A DNA stretch of 64,000 bases from Lactococcus lactis. Lineage in GTDB: Bacteria > Bacillota > Bacilli > Lactobacillales > Streptococcaceae. Shown here in pieces: positions 22,445 to 30,587 of this stretch; within the stretch, counting starts at the first letter, position 1; every line of letters starts with the position of its first letter. The notes under the pieces were generated by a model that ran no database searches, was not told the origin of the DNA, and saw only the letters and a list, made by a program, of their open reading frames with translations. A program made the translations under genes and the position numbers. Location: assembly GCF_029023865.1 (NCBI RefSeq), contig NZ_CP118969.1, positions 2,356,001-2,420,000 on the forward strand, in the 5' to 3' direction.

Positions 22445-22592
22445 GTTAATGTCTCCTTTTAAAATAGTTTTTCCTCTTTCATCTGTCATCCGCAGCCGCA
22501 ATACTTGCGTACACTACGACTTTGTCGAGACGAAATGCGAGATGGTTGCATAGCAACTCTATCATTATACATTGTTTGACCTATTTTTGCAA
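22445..22592 (-). promoter_or_regulatory. rpsB promoter and structured leader
   Basis: The promoter is TTGCAA (22587-22592), 17 bases, TATAAT (22564-22569). The leader of about 115 bases contains several hairpins (GTTGC/GCAAC, CGAC/GTCG, CCGCAATAC/TTGCG type). Ribosomal protein S2 leaders often bind S2 for feedback; that role is inferred. Confidence 0.65.
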
Positions 22593-22734
22593 GTATCTAT
22601 TCATGCTTCTATTGTTCAGTAAATCTATTTTTCTAACCACTCCTATTATCTGACAAATTTAATTGTTAATTTAGGCGCTATAATCACTAAAAGAGTAAGT
22701 TTTTAAATTTTTTTCTAAGAAAAAATTAATATTT

Positions 22735-22764
22735 TTGCTGAAACCGCTTTTTTTGTGATAAAAT
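22735..22764 (+). promoter_or_regulatory. Promoter of the lactonase gene
   Basis: TTGCTG (22735-22740), 18 bases, extended -10 TG-A-TAAAAT (22759-22764). Confidence 0.6.
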
Positions 22765-22801
22765 AATTATAGTAAATAAATTAGTTTGTGAGGAGAGAAA
22801 T

Positions 22802-23827
22802 ATGAAAGAAAAAATCCTTTTAGGCGGCTATACAAAACGTGTATCTAAAGGCGTATATAGTGTTCTTTTGGACACTAAAGCTGCTGAATTATCATCATTA
22901 AATGAAGTCTCTGCGGTTCAAAACCCTACTTATATCACTCTCGATGAAAAGGGACACCTCTATACTTGTGCAGCAGATAGTAATGGTGGAGGAATCGCCG
23001 CCTTTGATTTTGATGGCGAAACTGCTACTCATCTCGGAAATGTCACAACCACGGGAGCTCCACTCTGCTATGTTGCCGTGGACGAAGCGCGACAATTAGT
23101 TTACGGAGCGAACTATCATCTTGGAGAAGTTCGTGTTTATAAGATTCAAGCTAATGGCTCACTCAGATTAACGGATACAGTAAAACATACCGGTTCTGGA
23201 CCACGTCCTGAACAAGCTAGCTCACACGTTCATTATTCTGATTTGACTCCTGACGGACGACTTGTCACCTGTGATTTGGGAACAGATGAAGTCACTGTTT
23301 ATGATGTCATTGGTGAAGGTAAACTCAATATTGCTACAATTTATCGGGCAGAAAAAGGAATGGGTGCTCGTCATATTACTTTCCATCCAAATGGTAAAAT
23401 CGCTTATTTGGTTGGAGAGTTAAATTCAACAATTGAAGTTTTAAGTTACAATGAAGAAAAAGGACGCTTTGCTCGTCTTCAAACAATTAGCACCCTACCT
23501 GAAGATTATCATGGAGCAAATGGTGTTGCTGCCATCCGTATTTCATCTGACGGTAAATTCCTCTATACTTCTAATCGTGGACATGATTCTTTGACAACTT
23601 ACAAAGTAAGTCCTCTTGGTACAAAACTTGAAACTATTGGCTGGACAAATACTGAAGGTCATATCCCTCGCGATTTTAATTTCAACAAAACTGAAGATTA
23701 TATCATTGTCGCTCATCAAGAATCTGATAATTTATCTCTTTTCTTGCGAGATAAAAAAACCGGTACTTTAACTTTGGAACAAAAAGATTTTTACGCTCCT
23801 GAAATCACTTGTGTTTTACCACTATAA
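22802..23827 (+). CDS. pgl: 6-phosphogluconolactonase, beta-propeller (YkgB/Pgl) type
   Basis: The 341-residue protein has the seven-bladed beta-propeller pattern of the lactonase family: MKEKILLGGYTKRVSKGVY at the start, then repeated strands such as PTYITLDEKGHLYT, GARHITFHPNGKIAYLV, AIRISSDGKFLYTSNRG. It hydrolyses 6-phosphogluconolactone to 6-phosphogluconate in the oxidative pentose phosphate pathway, which links it to gnd at 59 kb. GAGGAGAG precedes the ATG. It is monocistronic with a strong terminator. The family assignment is good; other lactonases of the fold exist. Confidence 0.85.
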   Translation: MKEKILLGGYTKRVSKGVYSVLLDTKAAELSSLNEVSAVQNPTYITLDEKGHLYTCAADSNGGGIAAFDFDGETATHLGNVTTTGAPLCYVAVDEARQLVYGANYHLGEVRVYKIQANGSLRLTDTVKHTGSGPRPEQASSHVHYSDLTPDGRLVTCDLGTDEVTVYDVIGEGKLNIATIYRAEKGMGARHITFHPNGKIAYLVGELNSTIEVLSYNEEKGRFARLQTISTLPEDYHGANGVAAIRISSDGKFLYTSNRGHDSLTTYKVSPLGTKLETIGWTNTEGHIPRDFNFNKTEDYIIVAHQESDNLSLFLRDKKTGTLTLEQKDFYAPEITCVLPL

Positions 23828-23862
23828 AAATTTATTTTTTCACAAAGTTTGACTGATAAACT

Positions 23863-23907
23863 AAAAAAGATTGCTAATTTCTCTCAAAGAATTAGCAATC
23901 TTTTTTT
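23863..23907 (+). terminator. pgl terminator
   Basis: GATTGCTAATT pairs with AATTAGCAATC, with A and T runs on either side. Confidence 0.9.
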
Positions 23908-23957
23908 CTTCAGTAAAGCTTGTTATAAACCGTTTTCTAAACTTTTGATGAGTGTTT

Positions 23958-24042
23958 TTGTAAAAACCATCACAATATCGCTTGACATCTATAAAAAACT
24001 TTGTTAAACTATTCACGTAAAAGAAAGTGAATGAAATCACAA
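23958..24042 (+). promoter_or_regulatory. adhE promoter with two Rex-like operators
   Basis: TTGACA (23982-23987), 17 bases, TAAACT (24005-24010). Two 18-base sites resemble the Rex consensus TTGTGAAATATTTCACAA: TTGTAAAAACCATCACAA (23958-23975) and the reverse complement of AAGTGAATGAAATCACAA (24025-24042). One flanks the -35, the other lies between the -10 and the ribosome binding site. Rex senses NADH/NAD and represses fermentative genes. Confidence 0.7.
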
Positions 24043-24058
24043 AGGAGAACCTACAAAT

Positions 24059-26770
24059 ATGGCAACTAAAAAAGCCGCTCCAGCTGCAAAGAAAGTTTTA
24101 AGCGCTGAAGAAAAAGCCGCAAAATTCCAAGAAGCTGTTGCTTATACTGACAAATTAGTCAAAAAAGCACAAGCTGCTGTTCTTAAATTTGAAGGATATA
24201 CACAAACTCAAGTCGATACTATTGTCGCTGCAATGGCTCTTGCAGCAAGCAAACATTCTCTAGAACTCGCTCATGAAGCCGTTAACGAAACTGGTCGTGG
24301 TGTTGTCGAAGACAAAGATACCAAAAACCACTTTGCTTCTGAATCTGTTTATAACGCAATTAAAAATGACAAAACTGTTGGTGTCATTTCTGAAAACAAG
24401 GTTGCTGGATCTGTTGAAATCGCAAGCCCTCTCGGTGTACTTGCTGGTATCGTTCCAACAACTAATCCAACATCAACAGCAATCTTTAAATCTTTATTGA
24501 CTGCAAAAACACGTAATGCTATTGTTTTCGCTTTCCACCCTCAAGCTCAAAAATGTTCAAGCCATGCAGCAAAAATTGTTTACGATGCTGCAATTGAAGC
24601 TGGTGCACCGGAAGACTTTATTCAATGGATTGAAGTACCAAGCCTTGACATGACTACCGCCTTGATTCAAAACCGTGGACTTGCAACAATCCTTGCAACT
24701 GGTGGCCCAGGAATGGTAAACGCCGCACTCAAATCTGGTAACCCTTCACTTGGTGTTGGAGCTGGTAATGGTGCTGTTTATGTTGATGCTACTGCAAATA
24801 TTGAACGTGCCGTTGAAGACCTTTTGCTTTCAAAACGTTTTGATAATGGGATGATTTGTGCCACTGAAAATTCAGCTGTTATTGATGCTTCAGTTTATGA
24901 TGAATTTATTGCTAAAATGCAAGAACAAGGCGCTTATATGGTTCCTAAAAAAGACTACAAAGCTATTGAAAGTTTCGTTTTTGTTGAACGTGCTGGTGAA
25001 GGTTTTGGAGTAACTGGTCCTGTTGCCGGTCGTTCTGGTCAATGGATTGCTGAACAAGCTGGTGTCAAAGTTCCTAAAGATAAAGATGTCCTTCTTTTTG
25101 AACTTGATAAGAAAAATATTGGTGAAGCACTTTCTTCTGAAAAACTTTCTCCTTTGCTTTCAATCTACAAAGCTGAAACACGTGAAGAAGGAATTGAGAT
25201 TGTACGTAGCTTACTTGCTTATCAAGGTGCTGGACATAATGCTGCAATTCAAATCGGTGCAATGGATGATCCATTCGTTAAAGAATATGGCGAAAAAGTT
25301 GAAGCTTCTCGTATCCTCGTTAACCAACCAGATTCTATTGGTGGGGTCGGAGATATCTATACTGATGCAATGCGTCCATCACTTACACTTGGAACTGGTT
25401 CATGGGGGAAAAATTCACTTTCACACAATTTGAGTACATACGATCTATTGAATGTTAAAACAGTGGCTAAACGTCGTAATCGCCCACAATGGGTTCGTTT
25501 GCCAAAAGAAATTTACTACGAAAAAAATGCAATTTCTTACTTACAAGAATTGCCACACGTTCACAAAGCTTTCATCGTTGCTGACCCTGGTATGGTTAAA
25601 TTTGGTTTCGTTGATAAAGTTTTGGAACAACTTGCTATCCGCCCAACTCAAGTTGAAACAAGCATTTATGGCTCTGTTCAACCTGACCCAACTTTGAGCG
25701 AAGCAATTGCAATCGCTCGTCAAATGAAACAATTTGAACCTGACACTGTCATCTGTCTTGGTGGTGGTTCTGCTCTCGATGCTGGTAAGATTGGTCGTTT
25801 GATTTATGAATATGATGCTCGTGGTGAAGCTGACCTTTCTGATGATGCAAGTTTGAAAGAACTTTTCCAAGAATTAGCTCAAAAATTTGTCGATATTCGT
25901 AAACGTATTATTAAATTCTACCATCCACATAAAGCACAAATGGTTGCAATTCCTACTACTTCTGGTACTGGTTCTGAAGTGACTCCATTTGCAGTTATCA
26001 CTGATGATGAAACTCATGTTAAGTACCCACTTGCTGACTACCAATTAACACCACAAGTTGCCATTGTTGACCCTGAGTTTGTTATGACTGTACCAAAACG
26101 TACTGTTTCTTGGTCTGGTATTGATGCGATGTCACACGCGCTTGAATCTTACGTTTCTGTTATGTCTTCTGACTATACAAAACCAATTTCACTTCAAGCG
26201 ATCAAACTTATCTTTGAAAACTTGACTGAGTCTTATCATTATGACCCAGCGCATCCAACTAAAGAAGGACAAAAAGCCCGCGAAAATATGCACAATGCTG
26301 CAACACTCGCTGGTATGGCCTTCGCTAATGCTTTCCTTGGAATTAACCACTCACTTGCTCATAAAATTGGTGGTGAATTTGGACTTCCTCATGGTCTTGC
26401 CATTGCCATCGCTATGCCACATGTCATTAAATTTAACGCTGTAACAGGAAACGTTAAACGTACCCCTTACCCACGTTATGAAACATATCGTGCTCAAGAG
26501 GACTACGCTGAAATTTCACGCTTCATGGGATTTGCTGGTAAAGATGATTCAGATGAAAAAGCTGTGCAAGCTCTGGTTGCTGAACTTAAGAAACTGACTG
26601 ATAGCATTGATATTAATATCACCCTTTCAGGAAATGGTGTCGATAAAGCTCACCTTGAACGTGAACTTGATAAATTGGCTGACCTTGTTTATGATGATCA
26701 ATGTACTCCTGCTAATCCTCGTCAACCACGTATTGAAGAGATTAAACAACTCTTGTTAGACCAATACTAA
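24059..26770 (+). CDS. adhE: Bifunctional acetaldehyde-CoA/alcohol dehydrogenase AdhE
   Basis: The 903-residue fusion has an N-terminal aldehyde dehydrogenase domain with catalytic Cys267 (GMICATENS). The C-terminal iron alcohol dehydrogenase domain has GGGSALDAGK from residue 568 and the metal ligands around GINHSLAHKIGGEFGLPHG. It reduces acetyl-CoA to ethanol with two NADH during mixed-acid fermentation, and members assemble into spirosome filaments. Unusually the first 17 residues are Lys/Ala-rich (ATKKAAPAAKKVLSAEEKAA). AAAGGAG precedes the ATG. Two Rex-like sites suggest redox control. Confidence 0.97.
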   Translation: MATKKAAPAAKKVLSAEEKAAKFQEAVAYTDKLVKKAQAAVLKFEGYTQTQVDTIVAAMALAASKHSLELAHEAVNETGRGVVEDKDTKNHFASESVYNAIKNDKTVGVISENKVAGSVEIASPLGVLAGIVPTTNPTSTAIFKSLLTAKTRNAIVFAFHPQAQKCSSHAAKIVYDAAIEAGAPEDFIQWIEVPSLDMTTALIQNRGLATILATGGPGMVNAALKSGNPSLGVGAGNGAVYVDATANIERAVEDLLLSKRFDNGMICATENSAVIDASVYDEFIAKMQEQGAYMVPKKDYKAIESFVFVERAGEGFGVTGPVAGRSGQWIAEQAGVKVPKDKDVLLFELDKKNIGEALSSEKLSPLLSIYKAETREEGIEIVRSLLAYQGAGHNAAIQIGAMDDPFVKEYGEKVEASRILVNQPDSIGGVGDIYTDAMRPSLTLGTGSWGKNSLSHNLSTYDLLNVKTVAKRRNRPQWVRLPKEIYYEKNAISYLQELPHVHKAFIVADPGMVKFGFVDKVLEQLAIRPTQVETSIYGSVQPDPTLSEAIAIARQMKQFEPDTVICLGGGSALDAGKIGRLIYEYDARGEADLSDDASLKELFQELAQKFVDIRKRIIKFYHPHKAQMVAIPTTSGTGSEVTPFAVITDDETHVKYPLADYQLTPQVAIVDPEFVMTVPKRTVSWSGIDAMSHALESYVSVMSSDYTKPISLQAIKLIFENLTESYHYDPAHPTKEGQKARENMHNAATLAGMAFANAFLGINHSLAHKIGGEFGLPHGLAIAIAMPHVIKFNAVTGNVKRTPYPRYETYRAQEDYAEISRFMGFAGKDDSDEKAVQALVAELKKLTDSIDINITLSGNGVDKAHLERELDKLADLVYDDQCTPANPRQPRIEEIKQLLLDQY

Positions 26771-26793
26771 TAATCTATTGATGAAAGTAATTA

Positions 26794-26827
26794 AAACGCC
26801 CATATAAATTTATCTGGGCGCTTTTTT
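26794..26827 (+). terminator. adhE terminator
   Basis: CGCCCATATAAATT folds on AATTTATCTGGGCG with a following T run. Confidence 0.88.
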
Positions 26828-26854
26828 AATAGAATATAAATTAATGTCAAAGGA

Positions 26855-27712
26855 TTATAATTTTTCAATTTCTTCAAAAAGAGCTTTTGCTTCTACTGAG
26901 TAACCGTAATCTCCCAAGGTTTGCGCGTGTTCTTTCATTTCTTCAATCGCTCCGTTTTGTTTTTGCAATACTTTATAATGAGCTTCATGATATTTTAAAA
27001 TAATTTTTTCATAGAAAAAATTGATACTTATTCCTATTTCATTTAAGTGATTGATATATTTAAAAGCTTGCATCAAATTTTCTCGACGTAACCAAGTATC
27101 AATAAGATTTAAAAATGTTCTTATTACGATCTGCTGATTGAGATGAATTGAGTGATAATAATTTGCTTTTCCTAAAATTTGCATTCCATAATACTCTAAA
27201 GCATTATCATCAAAATGTCGAAGACAATTCCCAAAAATCCATAGTTCATAGCGTCCCCATTCGCTGATAGATTCAAGGTAGTTCATCAAAAAGTCAGTAT
27301 CTTCCTTAAAAACAGTAGAACCTTTTGCCATTGCTAAGTTGATTTTAACCACTATTTTATTAATCTGATAAAATTTATTATCAGGTTTCTGTTGGCATTT
27401 TTCTTCCCAAAAATTTTGAATTTCCTTTATTACTTTGATATTTTTTTGCGCATAAGCCACAGCCAACTCGTGACGGTAGTTGTATTCATCTGATTGTTCA
27501 TATTCGTTATAAAGGTTTTGAAATTCATCTAAATAGACATTTGAGTTTTCTAAAACGGTAAATAGTTTACCCACCGTAATCTCTGTTTCTCCTTTTTCAA
27601 ATTTTGCGAGCTGAGATTCTGAAAAATCGCCACCAGTCATTTCTTTTAATTTCAGATGCTTCGTTTCTCTGATAAAAGCAATTATTATTCCGGTTTTTAA
27701 ATTTTTTTCCAT
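26855..27712 (-). CDS. Rgg/GadR/MutR-family regulator of the str island
   Basis: The 285-residue protein has an N-terminal XRE-type helix-turn-helix (IRETKHLKLKEMTGGDFSESQLAKFEKGE), then a helical-repeat peptide-binding domain with the Rgg pattern (EYEQSDEYNYRHELAVAYA, WGRYELWIFGN). Rgg proteins bind short exported peptides that are taken back into the cell and then switch target promoters. The promoter is TTTACA, 17 bases, TATAAT (27763-27768). An 18-base inverted repeat almost identical to one at the strA promoter lies in its leader (27724-27741). It sits downstream of the biosynthetic genes on the same strand, behind a terminator. Its signalling peptide was not found with confidence. Confidence 0.88.
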   Translation of the reverse strand: MEKNLKTGIIIAFIRETKHLKLKEMTGGDFSESQLAKFEKGETEITVGKLFTVLENSNVYLDEFQNLYNEYEQSDEYNYRHELAVAYAQKNIKVIKEIQNFWEEKCQQKPDNKFYQINKIVVKINLAMAKGSTVFKEDTDFLMNYLESISEWGRYELWIFGNCLRHFDDNALEYYGMQILGKANYYHSIHLNQQIVIRTFLNLIDTWLRRENLMQAFKYINHLNEIGISINFFYEKIILKYHEAHYKVLQKQNGAIEEMKEHAQTLGDYGYSVEAKALFEEIEKL

Positions 27713-27723
27713 TTCATTTTCCC

Positions 27724-27741
27724 TTTGTCATATATTCCAAA
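27724..27741 (-). promoter_or_regulatory. Candidate Rgg box at rgg
   Basis: The minus strand reads TTTGGAATATATGACAAA, one base different from the palindrome at strA. It lies between the rgg -10 box and its start codon, so autoregulation is likely. Confidence 0.55.
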
Positions 27742-27797
27742 TTTATTAAATTATTTGAAATTATTATACAACTTTGCTTTTAGCTTGTAAACTAGAT

Positions 27798-27833
27798 AAA
27801 AAAACTACTGACAGCTTTTCTGTCAGTAGTTTT
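27798..27833. terminator. Terminator at the strC end (ACTGACAG type)
   Basis: AAACTACTGACAG pairs with CTGTCAGTAGTTT. The strC stop codon TGA is inside the motif. Nearly the same element ends sepM at 30746-30785. Confidence 0.85.
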
Positions 27834-28962
27834 TTATTTTTCTAAAATAAATATTTTTTCTAGCTAAAAGATAAATTAGGAGAATAAGTAAGGAAATCAG
27901 ACCAAATATTAAATAAATAAATTCTACAGTTAAATTTTGGGCAATTAGACCGCTTGATAAATCAGCAAAAATATAAAACAGAGATAAAAATGTATCATAT
28001 ATTGACCAGAAAACTACTCGATTATTTTTTATTAGTTTATTAAATTCCCCAATGAAAAAGTTATTATAGCCACCATTTATTAATCTAAAAATAGAAAATA
28101 AAACAATAGTAGTAAATACCGATTTTGTAAAAAATAAAAGAATTGATATTAATGGTAATAGCATAACTATCGATAATTTTTTCCACTTTATTCGACTCCC
28201 AATTGCCATACATACATTAAAAGTAAACAAAACAAGCCCTAAATACTTAAGTAGAAAATAATGATATTTCAATAAAATACTACTCCAACTATTGACAGAC
28301 ATGATGAGTGTTGTGACAGTTATTCCTAATAAAATGAATAAGTTTAGCTTAGACGATACTTTTAATCCCTTTCGTAATGTCCTTATATTAATAGTTATTT
28401 TTTCTTCTTGTTTTTCTTCTCTTTTTTCTAATTTTATAAAACATAAAAAAATGGTTGAAAAAACAATAAATGCTACTGATATTATGATTGGTAAAAAACG
28501 ATTGAAATGTAGTATGGCTGGTGTGATAATTGTCATCACTGATATTGCAAGATATTGTATTGAACTGCTGCCTTCAAGATATTTGCGATATGTAACATCA
28601 TCTGGAAGTTGTTCATAAGAAAAAGTTTGCATTACTCCAGAAGATAGAGCTTCTGATATCCCAAGTATGACCGCTGCTAAGATTGCTAAATAAAATTTTT
28701 CAAATAAAAATAGGGTAAAAGCAATAATTGACAAAATATTATTAAGTAATAATACTTTTTTTCTATTTTTTTGTTCAGCATAAATACCTAGCGGTAGATT
28801 TAAAATCACTCCTATTATTTGCGTCATTGCACTAATAATCATAATCTCAGAATATCTATAACCCAAAGCATTCATAATTAATATGCTAATAAAAAAATAG
28901 GGAAGGAGGGACAAAAAGAGTTTAAATAGAAAAAGTTGTTTATATTTGATTATGATTTTCAT
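27823..28962 (-). CDS. MFS-type transporter of the streptide-like cluster (StrC position)
   Basis: The start at 28962 is an ATG overlapping the strB stop (ATGA), which gives 379 residues; a TTG three codons upstream is less likely. There are about ten to twelve strongly hydrophobic segments, with an MFS-type loop between segments 2 and 3 (GIYAEQKNRKKVLLLNN). It probably exports the modified peptide or its leader-cleaved form. The sequence is very AT-rich like strB and unlike the flanking housekeeping genes. Function is inferred from position; MFS proteins of this size have many substrates. Confidence 0.75.
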   Translation of the reverse strand: MKIIIKYKQLFLFKLFLSLLPYFFISILIMNALGYRYSEIMIISAMTQIIGVILNLPLGIYAEQKNRKKVLLLNNILSIIAFTLFLFEKFYLAILAAVILGISEALSSGVMQTFSYEQLPDDVTYRKYLEGSSSIQYLAISVMTIITPAILHFNRFLPIIISVAFIVFSTIFLCFIKLEKREEKQEEKITINIRTLRKGLKVSSKLNLFILLGITVTTLIMSVNSWSSILLKYHYFLLKYLGLVLFTFNVCMAIGSRIKWKKLSIVMLLPLISILLFFTKSVFTTIVLFSIFRLINGGYNNFFIGEFNKLIKNNRVVFWSIYDTFLSLFYIFADLSSGLIAQNLTVEFIYLIFGLISLLILLIYLLARKNIYFRKIKNY

Positions 28963-30278
28963 AGCTGACAAGTTTTATCTTTCGTAAAGTTAGGATTTAA
29001 TGTTCTTTGTAATTTGGGATAGCATCCCCCCTCGCAAATTCTTAACATTGAGCACTTTAAACAATCTTTATTTTCTGTTTTAAATTCTCTAACTTCTGTA
29101 TAATTTGAATCGTTTTTCCATATTTCAGCCAATGTTTGATGAAAAGCATTGGAAGTATGCTTTTCACCTAAAAATGCAATACAAGGTAAGACATCCCCGT
29201 TAGATAAAATCTCCATTTTCGTATGCTTCGCTCTACAACCAAAATACATATTTTCAAATTCCGATAGATTTTTTCCCTCCTCAATTAACTCTGGAAAAGC
29301 CGTAAAATAAAAACATCCTTCAACTGAAAAATTGAAATTATCTATTTTATTATCTAGTAGATATCTTCTAACTTTTTCTTCTAATTTTCTCAGGTCTGAT
29401 ATATTGTATATTTTTGTTATTTTTGTAAAACCAGTCACTTCGGAGTAGTCCGCAATAGAAAAACGGTCAATTTCGTTTTTAATCGCAAACTTCAAGAGCT
29501 CCATAATATCCTCTTCACTTTGATTAGAATAAACCGTATTTAATCTGACTTTCTTTTTTCTTTCATGAAAAAGCTTTATTAATTCTATTCCTCTTTTTGC
29601 CCTTGTACCCATGAGTTCAAAATTTTTAAAATCATCTATTGATTCAAGAGATATAACTGGGGTAATATAATCAGATTGGCAAATAATATCTATTGTTGAT
29701 TTTTTTATCTCTTGACCATTTGTTGTTATTGTTGTCACTACTTTCAATGAATCAATAATTTTTAAAAGATTATCTATGTCTTTATATTTCGTTGGCTCCC
29801 CACCTAATATAGAAAATGATAAAATTCCATTTTCTTTTGCTTGACTTAAAATATTTTTCCAATCATCTGCAAGATGAACATTTTCGTCTTCTCTGTTTGC
29901 AAGAAAGCAAAAGCCACAATGAAGATTGCAATACATACTAGGATAAATCACTAACTCTAGCGGAAAACTCATTTGATTTAATTTTTTCAGCTCTTTAATC
30001 TTACTTTGTATTTTATTAATAATTGAGAAAGAAGATACCTCTTTTTCTTCTATCTCTCCTTTTTTATAAATTTTTTCTCGTAAAATTTTTGTTAGAGAAT
30101 CAGCATTAAAATATTTTATGTATTCGTTAAATGCTTTTTCTTTTCCCATTTCTTTTACTAAAGATAAAAAAATAGACTCACTTTCTGACAATTCTAATCT
30201 GCTAAAATTATTTTTATTTATTAAAATTCCGCCGTTTTTCTCAACTCTAAATAATAATTCATCTGATAAAACGTACAT
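28959..30278 (-). CDS. strB: Radical SAM/SPASM peptide maturase, streptide KxxxW-cyclase type (StrB)
   Basis: The protein has 439 residues. The radical SAM cluster motif CX3CX2C is Cys117, Cys121 and Cys124 (MYCNLHCGFC), and GGEP (159-162) binds SAM. The N-terminal 100 residues form a RiPP-recognition-like domain. The C-terminal SPASM domain has Cys348, Cys366, Cys406, Cys409, Cys415, Cys419 and Cys437 for two auxiliary 4Fe-4S clusters. StrB from Streptococcus thermophilus joins the beta-carbon of Lys to C7 of Trp in the core KGDGW. The adjacent precursor carries exactly that core, so the same reaction is expected. AGAAAGGATG precedes the ATG. It overlaps the transporter by four bases. Confidence 0.9.
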   Translation of the reverse strand: MYVLSDELLFRVEKNGGILINKNNFSRLELSESESIFLSLVKEMGKEKAFNEYIKYFNADSLTKILREKIYKKGEIEEKEVSSFSIINKIQSKIKELKKLNQMSFPLELVIYPSMYCNLHCGFCFLANREDENVHLADDWKNILSQAKENGILSFSILGGEPTKYKDIDNLLKIIDSLKVVTTITTNGQEIKKSTIDIICQSDYITPVISLESIDDFKNFELMGTRAKRGIELIKLFHERKKKVRLNTVYSNQSEEDIMELLKFAIKNEIDRFSIADYSEVTGFTKITKIYNISDLRKLEEKVRRYLLDNKIDNFNFSVEGCFYFTAFPELIEEGKNLSEFENMYFGCRAKHTKMEILSNGDVLPCIAFLGEKHTSNAFHQTLAEIWKNDSNYTEVREFKTENKDCLKCSMLRICEGGCYPKLQRTLNPNFTKDKTCQL

Positions 30279-30302
30279 ATTAACATCCTTTCTAAATATT
30301 AC

Positions 30303-30331
30303 TCAAAAAAAGGCGACTAAACGTCGCCAAT
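30303..30331 (-). terminator. Attenuator between strA and strB
   Basis: On the minus strand GGCGAC pairs with GTCGCC and is followed by seven T. Partial termination would make the precursor in excess over the maturase, as is common in RiPP operons. Confidence 0.85.
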
Positions 30332-30345
30332 TCTGCTATCAAATT

Positions 30346-30459
30346 TTATTTGCTAGCAGCCCATCCATCTCCCTTAGCCATTGAACTATTTTCCAATACA
30401 TTTTTAAGCATTGCCAAAAGCTCTGGTTTGGTTGATTGTTCTTTAAGTTCTTTTTGCAT
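30346..30459 (-). CDS. strA: Streptide-type precursor peptide (StrA)
   Basis: This 37-residue frame starts at an ATG with AAAAGGAG spaced six bases upstream. It begins MQKELKEQ and ends SSMAKGDGWAASK. Residues 28-33 read AKGDGW, identical to the first six residues of streptide from S. thermophilus (AKGDGWKVM). The leader also resembles the known one near VLE-SSM. The Lys29-Trp33 pair has the i to i+4 spacing that StrB cross-links. The four residues after Trp (AASK) differ from streptide, so the product would be a new analogue. It is directly upstream of strB with an attenuator between. The cleavage sites are not known. Confidence 0.92.
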   Translation of the reverse strand: MQKELKEQSTKPELLAMLKNVLENSSMAKGDGWAASK

Positions 30460-30482
30460 AATAAATCTCCTTTTAATATAGA

Positions 30483-30513
30483 CAGATACCAATTTTGATT
30501 CAATTGGTATCTG
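30483..30513 (-). promoter_or_regulatory. Hairpin in the strA leader
   Basis: A perfect 12-base inverted repeat, CAGATACCAATT with AATTGGTATCTG and a seven-base loop, lies between the predicted start of transcription and the strA ribosome binding site. No T run follows. It may stabilise the mRNA or be an operator. Confidence 0.7.
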
Positions 30514-30535
30514 TTATTTTATCAAAATTATTGAT

Positions 30536-30566
30536 AGTATAAATTTTATTTGGAATATATGCCAAA
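30536..30566 (-). promoter_or_regulatory. strA promoter overlapping a candidate Rgg box
   Basis: On the minus strand TTGGCA (30560-30565), 18 bases, TATACT (30536-30541). The palindrome TTTGGAATATATGCCAAA (30549-30566) covers the -35. The near-identical copy at rgg points to Rgg as its ligand. Confidence 0.65.
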
Positions 30567-30587
30567 ACTCTATTAATTGTTAAGTTC

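Noticed and set aside
22442-22501. Longer rpsB starting at 22501
   Set aside because: The extra codons are leader sequence; the conserved S2 start has its own strong ribosome binding site.
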